From positions 1 to 5,008 of the forward strand of contig JAGWUK010000287.1 in the NCBI GenBank assembly GCA_028868455.1: a DNA stretch of 5,008 bases, read 5' to 3'. Below the pieces are notes generated by a model. The model did not search any database, was not told the origin of the DNA, and saw nothing but the letters and a program-made list of their open reading frames with translations. A program made the position numbers and the translations under genes. Of the stretch, positions 1 through 5,008 are shown piece after piece. The DNA comes from Burkholderiales bacterium. Lineage in GTDB: Bacteria > Pseudomonadota > Gammaproteobacteria > Burkholderiales > Burkholderiaceae_D. Every line of letters starts with the position of its first letter. The first letter of the stretch is position 1.

Positions 1-684
1 CGCAGTAGGACTAATCCAGAATAGCTCACCATTCGCGTCGTCAGCCAGCCTTAGTAAATTTTTATAGCGCTGTACAGTACCATCGCTGTCGTCAATCTGA
101 CTTTGCCATACGCTCCAGACTAATTGAGATTCATCGGATAGTAAGTTTTGCGCTGGTGGCGGCAACTGCGCCAACGCTGCCTTCCAGTCTTTCTCCATTG
201 CAGACTTGTCCTGTCCAACTGAAGGCAGCAGCGCCTGCGTCAACTCGTCAGACAATGCCAATAAAGTTTGCGCAAGAGGAAGCAAGTCAGCATTGCGCCG
301 TGCGGTAAACAGTTTCTTCAACCACGCATGCTGCCTTAACTCAGCATACAATCCCATCAGACGTTCACTGCTGCTGGCGACAGATGGCATGGCCGCATCC
401 GGCAATTGCATTTGGAGCAAAGCGAATAAAGTATGTATGCGGGGGGGAATGAAGTTTTCATCCAGTTCTGCTGCAATAGCTTTTAAAAACAATTGTGCAT
501 GGACGAAAGTAGGAACAATGACCTGTACATCAGAATAGTCACGTTCAGACTGTCCACGTAACGCATTGCTTTTCGCCAGCTTTAAAAACTTTAAAGCGGC
601 AAAATGCCAGAATTCTGACGAAGCAGGAATACGTTCGGCTTGGCGTAACATGGGCAGGAAAGTTTTTGCAGGACAGCAAAACAT
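1..684 (-). CDS. AddB-like DNA repair protein (inactivated helicase / PD-(D/E)XK nuclease family), N-terminal part
   Basis: An open frame of 228 codons runs from an ATG at 684-682 off the left edge, so the C-terminal part is missing; relatives are usually around 850-1000 residues. The visible pattern fits the N-terminal, helicase-like but inactive domain of AddB-type proteins: a hydrophobic strand VIVPTF (residues 55-60) where helicases carry a P-loop, FIPPRIHTL (78-86, like the LLPRIRPL motif of AddB), then helices with LYAELRQ (112-118) and LPLAQTLLALSDEL (135-148). Such proteins partner the AddA helicase-nuclease in processing double-strand breaks for RecA; their own nuclease domain is C-terminal and not visible here. 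The gene diverges from trxA, and addA would be expected beyond the left edge. The start is uncertain: no clear Shine-Dalgarno precedes 684, the frame stays open to a stop at 744-742, and GTG at 723-721 or ATG at 651-649 are alternatives. The family call rests on pattern recognition, not a search. Confidence 0.8.
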   Translation of the reverse strand, partial: MFCCPAKTFLPMLRQAERIPASSEFWHFAALKFLKLAKSNALRGQSERDYSDVQVIVPTFVHAQLFLKAIAAELDENFIPPRIHTLFALLQMQLPDAAMPSVASSSERLMGLYAELRQHAWLKKLFTARRNADLLPLAQTLLALSDELTQALLPSVGQDKSAMEKDWKAALAQLPPPAQNLLSDESQLVWSVWQSQIDDSDGTVQRYKNLLRLADDANGELFWISPTA

Positions 685-786
685 TCTATTCGACTGCGCA
701 GAGAAATAGTTTGCAAGCGTCACACTTTTTTTGAAAATAGGTTATTATTTGCCGCATAGCTAACCACGCCTGACTCTTCGTTGGCA

Positions 787-815
787 TTGATCGGGTTTAC
801 GCAATCCAATATCAT
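787..815 (+). promoter_or_regulatory. Predicted sigma70 promoter of trxA
   Basis: A -35 box TTGATC (787-792, 4 of 6 consensus bases) is followed after exactly 17 bp by a -10 box TATCAT (810-815, 5 of 6). Transcription would begin near 822, giving a trxA leader of about 107 nt. A small dyad, CAAT-ATC-ATTG (807-817), overlaps the -10 box and could be an operator half-site pair, but it is short enough to be chance. No better promoter was seen in the divergent region 685-928, and none convincing for the minus-strand gene. Confidence 0.6.
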
Positions 816-852
816 TGAATTTGTGTGAACCGGCCCCAGATTCATAACCGAA

Positions 853-886
853 TGCGGCACATTTCGATTCTGCGGCCAGCATTTCG
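853..886 (+). repeat. Imperfect direct repeat in the trxA leader
   Basis: Two copies of TGCGGC followed by ATTTCG lie at 853-866 (2-bp internal gap) and 871-886 (4-bp internal gap). The copies begin 18 bp apart and the ATTTCG parts 20 bp apart, roughly two helical turns. They sit downstream of the predicted trxA promoter, inside the leader. They could be paired protein-binding sites or a local duplication; no known motif was recognised. Confidence 0.35.
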
Positions 887-928
887 TGGCGCTGTACCCC
901 TTAATTACTCCCTCACGATGAGGATTCC

Positions 929-1255
929 ATGAGCGAAAATATCAAATATGTAAGCGACGCTTCATTTGAAGCCGACGTATTAAAATCCGACAAACCTGTT
1001 CTGGTCGATTTCTGGGCCGAATGGTGCGGCCCATGCAAAATGATCGCCCCTATTCTGGAAGAAGTTGCCAAAGAATACGATGGCAAAATTGTCGTTGCAA
1101 AAATGGATGTGGATGCCAACCAGGCCGTTCCTGCCAAATTTGGTATTCGTGGTATTCCAACCCTGATTCTGTTCAAGAACGGTGCAGCGGCAGCGCAAAA
1201 AGTCGGCGCGCTGGCAAAAGGTCAATTGACCTCTTTCATTGACAGCAATATTTAA
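929..1255 (+). CDS. trxA: Thioredoxin
   Basis: This is a complete 108-residue cytoplasmic thioredoxin, the normal length for the family. It reduces disulfides in client proteins such as ribonucleotide reductase and is itself recharged by thioredoxin reductase with NADPH. Visible hallmarks are the catalytic WCGPC at residues 32-36 (redox cysteines 33 and 36), the buried aspartate D27 in VDFWAEW, the cis-proline P77 in GIPT, and the C-terminal FKNG...VGAL strand-helix. There is no signal peptide. The start is supported by GAGGA at 920-924, 4 nt upstream, and by the N-terminus matching family length. A four-codon reading frame (918-932) overlaps the start codon. Rho lies 207 bp downstream on the same strand, a common trxA-rho order in Burkholderiales, but with its own apparent promoter, so the two need not be cotranscribed. 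Confidence 0.98.
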   Translation: MSENIKYVSDASFEADVLKSDKPVLVDFWAEWCGPCKMIAPILEEVAKEYDGKIVVAKMDVDANQAVPAKFGIRGIPTLILFKNGAAAAQKVGALAKGQLTSFIDSNI

Positions 1256-1265
1256 GGTATCATCA

Positions 1266-1342
1266 ACGAACTGATTTAAATGCCAAAATGGGCAGACCGC
1301 CTCTGGCTGGTACCTGCAATTGGATCAGTTAAATCAGTTCGT
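1266..1342. repeat. 14-bp perfect inverted repeat with structured interior, trxA-rho gap
   Basis: ACGAACTGATTTAA (1266-1279) is the exact reverse complement of 1329-1342, enclosing 49 nt. The interior can fold: TGCC (1281-1284) with GGCA (1291-1294), or alternatively GCAG-ACC-GCC (1292-1301) with GGC-GGT-CTGC (1305-1317), which has small bulges and a TCT loop. The right arm sits in a tandem ATCAGTTAAATCAGTT (1324-1339), so the left-arm AACTGAT (1269-1275) has two possible partners. It begins 10 bp after the trxA stop. No solid T-run follows, so it is not a classic intrinsic terminator. It may protect or end the trxA mRNA 3' end, or be a protein site; its role is unknown. Confidence 0.75.
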
Positions 1343-1343
1343 G

Positions 1344-1391
1344 AATATTTTACAAAATTTATCTGACAATTTGGTCTAGACTTACCATAAT
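1344..1391 (+). promoter_or_regulatory. Predicted rho promoter with UP-like element
   Basis: A -35 box CTGACA (1363-1368, 5 of 6 consensus bases) and a -10 box CATAAT (1386-1391, 5 of 6) are separated by exactly 17 bp. Immediately upstream, 1344-1357 is an A/T tract (AATATTTT, then ACA, then AAA) that fits the proximal part of the E. coli UP-element consensus and lies close to the expected distance from the -35 box. Transcription would start near A1396-1398, giving a rho leader of about 65 nt. It lies downstream of the inverted repeat, so rho mRNA from this promoter would not carry that structure. Confidence 0.7.
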
Positions 1392-1450
1392 CTCTACCCT
1401 GATTATCCTGTAGTTCCTCCGTTCACTCCCCCACCTCATTTTCCCATCCC
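1391..1450 (+). promoter_or_regulatory. C-rich, G-poor rho leader, rut-like segment
   Basis: These 60 nt contain 27 C and only 4 G, and many pyrimidine-C steps, including runs such as CTCCCCCACCTC. A long C-over-G bubble of unstructured RNA is the established signature of Rho utilisation sites. Its position, between the predicted start of transcription and the rho start codon, suggests that Rho binds its own leader and limits its own synthesis. Autoregulation of rho by termination in its leader and early gene is known in E. coli; here it is an inference from composition. Confidence 0.5.
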
Positions 1451-1462
1451 GGGACACTCACC

Positions 1463-2725
1463 ATGCATCTATCTGAATTAAAAGCCTTGCACGTATCCGC
1501 CTTGTTGGAAATGGCGATAGGACTGGACATCGACAATGCTGCGCGTATGCGTAAGCAAGAGCTGATGTTTGCAATCCTCAAAAAACGTGCGAAAGCGGGC
1601 GAACAAATTTTCGGCGACGGCGCCCTCGAAGTGTTGCCTGACGGCTTCGGCTTCCTGCGTTCGCCAGATGCCAGCTATATGGCATCGACCGACGATATTT
1701 ATATCTCGCCTTCGCAAATTCGCCGTTTCAATCTGCATACTGGCGATTCTATTGAAGGTGAAGTGCGTACGCCCAAAGATGGCGAGCGTTATTTTGCATT
1801 GGTGAAGGTAGATAAAGTTAACGGTGAATCACCAGAAGCATCGAAACACCGCATTCTGTTTGAAAACTTAACGCCGCTGCACCCGAATAAAGTGTTAACG
1901 CTGGAACGCGAAATGCGCGGCGAAGAAAACACCACCGGTCGTATCATCGATATGATCGCCCCAATTGGCCGCGGTCAGCGCGGCTTGCTGGTAGCATCAC
2001 CCAAATCCGGTAAGTCCGTGATGTTGCAACATGTTGCTCACGCAATCACCACCAATCATCCAGACGTCACGCTGATCGTTTTGCTGATTGATGAACGTCC
2101 TGAAGAAGTGACTGAAATGCAGCGTTCCGTGCGAGGTGAAGTGGTTGCATCGACGTTCGACGAACCGGCTACGCGCCACGTACAAGTCGCTGAAATGGTG
2201 CTGGAAAAAGCCAAGCGTTTGGTCGAAATGAAAAAAGACGTGGTGATTCTGCTCGACTCCATCACACGTCTGGCACGCGCCTACAACACCGTCATCCCTG
2301 CTTCGGGCAAAGTATTGACCGGTGGTGTCGATGCGAACGCCTTGCAACGTCCTAAGCGCTTCTTCGGTGCGGCGCGTAATGTCGAGGAAGGTGGCTCGCT
2401 GACCATCATTGCGACGGCGCTGATCGAAACCGGCAGCCGCATGGATGATGTGATCTATGAAGAATTCAAAGGCACCGGCAATATGGAAGTTCACCTCGAA
2501 CGCCGCCTGGCTGAAAAACGCGTCTATCCGGCAATTAATCTGAACAAATCCGGGACCCGTCGTGAAGAATTGCTGATCAAGCCCGATCAGTTGCAAAAAA
2601 TCTGGATCTTGCGCAAATTGTTGTACTCGATGGACGAAATCGAGGCAATGGAATTCATTCTAGACAAAATGAAGGCAACCAAGAACAACGCTGAATTTTT
2701 TGAAATGATGCGTAGAGGTGGCTAA
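1463..2725 (+). CDS. rho: Transcription termination factor Rho
   Basis: This is a complete 420-residue hexameric RNA-dependent ATPase/helicase that binds C-rich nascent RNA and dislodges RNA polymerase. Numbering runs in step with E. coli Rho. In order: N-terminal helical domain (about 1-47); primary RNA-binding cold-shock-like domain with [17 protein letters not shown] (51-67), Y80 and Y110; P-loop ASPKSGKS (178-185, with K181 and K184); catalytic E211 and R212; Walker B ending at D265; Q-loop around 278-290; R-loop around 322-330; arginine finger R366; C-terminal FFEMMRR. The residues at the reported bicyclomycin-resistance positions are wild-type (L208, M219, S266, G337). The P-loop differs from the E. 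coli APPKAGKT at three positions, and V186 replaces Met. The start is supported by the conserved MHLSELK N-terminus; the ribosome site is only a weak GGGA (1451-1454). The leader is rut-like, and the stop codon touches an intrinsic terminator. Confidence 0.99.
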   Translation: MHLSELKALHVSALLEMAIGLDIDNAARMRKQELMFAILKKRAKAGEQIFGDGALEVLPDGFGFLRSPDASYMASTDDIYISPSQIRRFNLHTGDSIEGEVRTPKDGERYFALVKVDKVNGESPEASKHRILFENLTPLHPNKVLTLEREMRGEENTTGRIIDMIAPIGRGQRGLLVASPKSGKSVMLQHVAHAITTNHPDVTLIVLLIDERPEEVTEMQRSVRGEVVASTFDEPATRHVQVAEMVLEKAKRLVEMKKDVVILLDSITRLARAYNTVIPASGKVLTGGVDANALQRPKRFFGAARNVEEGGSLTIIATALIETGSRMDDVIYEEFKGTGNMEVHLERRLAEKRVYPAINLNKSGTRREELLIKPDQLQKIWILRKLLYSMDEIEAMEFILDKMKATKNNAEFFEMMRRGG

Positions 2726-2756
2726 AAAAATGCGGGAATTTTTCCCGCATTTTTTT
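2724..2756 (+). terminator. Intrinsic terminator of rho
   Basis: A 15-bp perfect stem pairs 2724-2738 with 2742-2756 around a TTT loop. Its core is TGCGGGAA/TTCCCGCA, flanked by seven A on the left and seven T on the right. The stem starts within the rho TAA codon (2723-2725). Because both the A-run and the T-run are present, it may also stop transcription arriving from the convergent efflux operon. Confidence 0.95.
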
Positions 2757-2771
2757 GTCTGACGATCTGAG

Positions 2772-2806
2772 CGCCATTCAAAATACTTTATCTGGCGTGA
2801 ATGGCG
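2772..2806. repeat. 9-bp inverted repeat between the two terminators
   Basis: CGCCATTCA (2772-2780) is the exact reverse complement of TGAATGGCG (2798-2806), with a 17-nt spacer. It lies between the rho terminator and the terminator of the convergent efflux operon and has no T-run. No gene is evident in 2757-2840. Function is unknown; it may be a remnant or a transcript-end structure. Confidence 0.6.
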
Positions 2807-2840
2807 AAGATGAAATCGCTTCTGTAAGTGGATTTGAAAC

Positions 2841-2878
2841 AAAAAATAGCCGAAACCCGTTCAGGGTTCCGGCTATTT
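2841..2878 (-). terminator. Intrinsic terminator of the efflux operon
   Basis: Read on the minus strand, 2878-2864 pairs with 2858-2844 over 15 bp with one G-U wobble, around a 5-nt loop, and is followed by a run of six T (2846-2841). The stem core is AATAGCCGGAACCC with GGGTTTCGGCTATT. On the plus strand the same position becomes an A-C mismatch, so the structure favours minus-strand termination. It lies about 50 bp beyond the stop codon of the outer-membrane channel gene. Confidence 0.9.
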
Positions 2879-2926
2879 ATTTGCTTTACGCTTTATGCGC
2901 AAACAATGTGATCGCGCAGTGCGACC

Positions 2927-4372
2927 TTATTTGGCAGCGAGGGTATTGGGTAGTACCCAACCACCGCCAACCGCCTTATACAAACTGACGACAGACGATA
3001 AACGTGCACGCTGACTATCAATCAGTGTGGACTCAGCCTGCATCAAATCACGTTGCGCTCCGAGCACTTCAAGATAGCTGCTGTAACCATTTTTGTACCG
3101 CAGGTCAGCAAGCCGCAATGAATCTCTCAGCGCCGCAACGCGGCGTTCACCAGCAACGTAAATCTGTTCATTGGTCACACTATTATTCAAAGCATCATGC
3201 ACATCGCGAAATGCACCTTGAACAGTTTGAACGTATTGCGCCAACGCCTGGTTTTTACGCGCTTCAGCACCTGAAACCAGCGCGCCAATCGCTCCTGCGC
3301 GGAAAATTGGCTGCGCCAAACTGGCACCAAGATTCCACAACAAGGACGAGGGATTAATCAGATCCTGAAATACCTTAGATTCGTATCCAGCACCTGTCGT
3401 CAATTTCACGCTAGGAAAATACTGCGATTTTGCCTGGCCGATGTCAGCATTGGCAGCAACCAGATTTTGCTCTGCAGCCAAAATATCCGGACGACGATTC
3501 AATAAATCCGACGGTAAATCGGCGGGCATTCCTACTTGTTTATACAGGGCATCAATGCTCAGACCACGTGCGATGACGGGCTTGACGACTGCATCAGGCG
3601 CACGCCCCAACAACACAGCGAGCGCTGACTCGGTATTTGCCAGCGCCTGCCTGGACTGCGCTGAACTAATTTCGGCTGCTGCCACTTCGGATTCAGCTAC
3701 ATGCAAATCCAGCTCGCCGATTGCGCCAGCGGCACGGCGCTTTTGCTGGAGACGTAAATTTTCCTGCCGCGTCTTCAAAGTTGACTCAGTCAAAGCCACT
3801 TGTGCATCGTAGGCACGCAGGCTGAAATAAGTTTGCGCGATGTTGGCGTACAAGCTGCTCTGCACCAGGCCACGATTGGCTTCCTGTGATAACAAGCGCG
3901 CGCGGGCTGCTTCATCGGCGCGCGCCAGTTTTCCCCAAAAATCCACTTCATATGAAGCACTCAGGCCAACTTGAAAATCTTTGCCGACGGGATTGGCACC
4001 GGCTCCCAGTTTTCCGGCATTTTCACTGGTGCGGGTTTTGGTCCCGCTGAGCGTACCGTCGACCGTCGGGTAGCGATTGGAATGGGCGCCAACCGCCGTT
4101 GCTCTGGCCTCTTCAATGCGTGCCGCAGCCAGCACCAGGTCCTGATTGTGCTGTGCAGCTTCATCCAGCAAACTGTTCAACACCGGATCCTGAATATTTT
4201 TCCACCAGTTCTGAAAATCACCGTTTTGACTGGTTTTCCCCTGCAAACCCGAAACATCCAGTTTTTCCGGCACCTTGAGTGTCGGGCGCTGGTAGTCAGG
4301 ACCGACCGAAGCACAGCCAGCCAGCACCAGACTGGCGGCCAGGATTGTTAAAGCTAAATTTGATCTAGACAT
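2927..4372 (-). CDS. Outer-membrane efflux channel lipoprotein, OprM/NodT family
   Basis: This is a complete 481-residue TolC-superfamily protein, the usual length for OprM-type channels. It would trimerise as an outer-membrane barrel with a long periplasmic tunnel that docks on an RND pump and its adaptor. Residues 1-19 form a lipoprotein signal peptide with lipobox LAGC (17-20); Cys20 would be acylated. Then come the typical mature N-terminus VGPDYQRP (23-30), WWKNIQDPVLNSLLDEA (56-72), YEVDFWGKL (141-149), the conserved LLNRRPDILAAEQNL (290-304), and the second-repeat RYKNGYSSYLEVLGAQRDL (425-443). The two structurally repeated halves are both intact. The ATG is supported by GAAGGAA 8 nt upstream and by the signal peptide. 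It begins 5 bp after the pump gene, so the two are almost certainly cotranscribed and probably translationally coupled. The exact ortholog (OprM, TtgC, AdeK and so on) and the substrates cannot be named from sequence alone. Confidence 0.95.
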   Translation of the reverse strand: MSRSNLALTILAASLVLAGCASVGPDYQRPTLKVPEKLDVSGLQGKTSQNGDFQNWWKNIQDPVLNSLLDEAAQHNQDLVLAAARIEEARATAVGAHSNRYPTVDGTLSGTKTRTSENAGKLGAGANPVGKDFQVGLSASYEVDFWGKLARADEAARARLLSQEANRGLVQSSLYANIAQTYFSLRAYDAQVALTESTLKTRQENLRLQQKRRAAGAIGELDLHVAESEVAAAEISSAQSRQALANTESALAVLLGRAPDAVVKPVIARGLSIDALYKQVGMPADLPSDLLNRRPDILAAEQNLVAANADIGQAKSQYFPSVKLTTGAGYESKVFQDLINPSSLLWNLGASLAQPIFRAGAIGALVSGAEARKNQALAQYVQTVQGAFRDVHDALNNSVTNEQIYVAGERRVAALRDSLRLADLRYKNGYSSYLEVLGAQRDLMQAESTLIDSQRARLSSVVSLYKAVGGGWVLPNTLAAK

Positions 4373-4377
4373 TTTTC

Positions 4378-5008
4378 TTATTCCTTCTCAACCACAACCG
4401 GTGCGTTATGCAGGATGTGAACCGGATGATCGAAGTCCTGTTCCGTCGTTTTCAATCGTTTGTCATTGATCAGCTTAAAGAACAATGGCACGAAGAAAAT
4501 CGCCAGGAAAGTCGCACCCAACATGCCGCCCAATACGCCAGTGCCAAGTGACTGCCGTGCAGCTGCACCGGCACCGTGGGAAAATGCCAACGGCACAACG
4601 CCCAGAATAAATGCCAGCGAAGTCATCAGAATCGGACGGAAACGCAAGCGCGCCGCTTCAACCACCGCTGCCACAGGGGCATAACCTTCATGCACTTTCA
4701 TCACCGCGAATTCAACAATCAGAATCGCATTTTTGGCAGACAGGCCCAGCAAAGTAACCAGACCGATCTGGAAATACACGTCGTTATTGAAATGGCGCAG
4801 ATACACGGCCAGCAAGGCGCCGAACATGCCGAAAGGCAATGCCAGCAAGACGGAAAACGGTAACGACCATTTTTCATACTGTGCAGCCAGAATCAGGAAA
4901 ATCATCAATACACCAGCGCCCAACGCGAGGCCAGAAGCATTGCTGCTGCGTTTTTCCTGGAATGAGGCACCGCCCCAGTCATAACCTACGTCTGCTGGCA
5001 ATACATTC
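4378..5008 (-). CDS. RND multidrug efflux pump, AcrB/MexB (HAE1) type, C-terminal part
   Basis: The frame is open through the right edge. The visible 209 residues are the C-terminal fifth of a protein that is normally about 1040-1060 residues, so the real start lies outside the window; the internal TTG near 5001 is not a start. The pump sits in the inner membrane and uses proton influx to export drugs or other amphiphiles. Visible landmarks are [12 protein letters not shown] (the AcrB GYDWTGMSYQE region just before TM8), [26 protein letters not shown] (TM10, with the proton-relay lysine equivalent to AcrB K940), and [28 protein letters not shown] (TM11, with equivalents of R971 and T978). Five membrane segments, TM8-TM12, can be traced. 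The cytoplasmic tail, ending [10 protein letters not shown], is of normal extent. The channel gene follows after 5 bp. A periplasmic adaptor gene and probably a TetR-type regulator are expected upstream, which is inference. Confidence 0.96.
   Translation of the reverse strand, partial: NVLPADVGYDWGGASFQEKRSSNASGLALGAGVLMIFLILAAQYEKWSLPFSVLLALPFGMFGALLAVYLRHFNNDVYFQIGLVTLLGLSAKNAILIVEFAVMKVHEGYAPVAAVVEAARLRFRPILMTSLAFILGVVPLAFSHGAGAAARQSLGTGVLGGMLGATFLAIFFVPLFFKLINDKRLKTTEQDFDHPVHILHNAPVVVEKE
4381..4387 (-). promoter_or_regulatory. Shine-Dalgarno of the channel gene inside the pump gene
   Basis: On the minus strand GAAGGAA lies 8 nt before the channel ATG at 4372. It falls within the last codons of the upstream pump gene (GAG AAG GAA, then TAA at 4380-4378). 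Ribosomes finishing the pump would release at the site used to begin the channel protein, a classic arrangement for translational coupling. Confidence 0.8.

Noticed and set aside
206..538. Plus-strand open frame of 110 codons
   Set aside because: It lies antisense inside the AddB-like gene, whose minus-strand frame is continuous and has recognisable family motifs; the plus frame has no recognisable domain.
913..1242. Open frames antisense to, or out of frame with, trxA
   Set aside because: They are shadows of a fully conserved thioredoxin gene; none has a credible ribosome site or domain.
1266..1342. Inverted repeat as an insertion element or MITE
   Set aside because: No target-site duplication was seen flanking it, there is no transposase remnant, and it is only 77 bp; kept as a structured repeat of unknown role.
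1997..2596. 199-codon minus-strand open frame opposite rho
   Set aside because: Rho is intact and highly conserved; the antisense frame gives a His/Phe/Arg-rich sequence typical of a mirrored conserved gene.
2755..2988. 77-codon plus-strand frame starting at a TTG in the rho terminator
   Set aside because: It starts within the terminator T-run, runs through the next terminator stem and overlaps the end of the channel gene; it has no ribosome site.
3004..4351. Several 117-126 codon plus-strand frames
   Set aside because: All lie opposite the complete outer-membrane channel gene, which has a signal peptide, a good ribosome site and conserved motifs.
4460..4984. Plus-strand frames opposite the pump gene
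   Set aside because: The minus-strand frame is an unmistakable AcrB-type C-terminus; the plus-strand frames are shadows.
1..5008. CRISPR array, tRNA, rRNA, riboswitch, prophage or other undescribed system
   Set aside because: No regularly spaced repeats, cloverleaf-like sequence, known aptamer core or phage gene was recognised; all sizeable stretches are explained by core or efflux genes and short intergenic regions.

Overview
The window looks like ordinary core chromosome of a betaproteobacterium. The Rho and thioredoxin sequences, the AddB-type protein divergent from trxA, and the moderate base composition point to Burkholderiales, probably Oxalobacteraceae (Herminiimonas/Janthinobacterium-like). 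The family-level placement is inference from protein character, not from a search.

Layout: (1) On the minus strand, running off the left edge, is the N-terminal 228 codons of an AddB-like recombinational-repair protein (inactivated helicase / PD-(D/E)XK nuclease family). (2) A divergent intergenic region carries a good sigma70-type promoter for trxA and a leader of about 107 nt. (3) trxA encodes a complete thioredoxin with the WCGPC active site. (4) The trxA-rho gap holds a 14-bp perfect inverted repeat, then a separate strong rho promoter with an UP-like element, then a very C-rich, G-poor leader that looks like a Rho-binding (rut) segment. (5) rho encodes a complete 420-aa transcription termination factor and ends in a textbook intrinsic terminator that begins inside its stop codon. 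(6) On the minus strand, converging on rho, are the 3' part of an AcrB/MexB-type RND pump gene and, 5 bp after it, a complete OprM/NodT-type outer-membrane channel lipoprotein gene with its own terminator.

The left half is housekeeping: redox homeostasis, transcription termination and DNA break repair. The right half is the end of a tripartite multidrug efflux operon. The inner-membrane pump exports substrates through the outer-membrane lipoprotein channel; the periplasmic adaptor gene is expected upstream of the pump, beyond the right edge.

I found no mobile element, CRISPR array, tRNA or rRNA, and no convincing undescribed system. The points most worth a second look are regulatory: the rut-like rho leader (possible autoregulation) and the long inverted repeat with two alternative pairing partners between trxA and rho.
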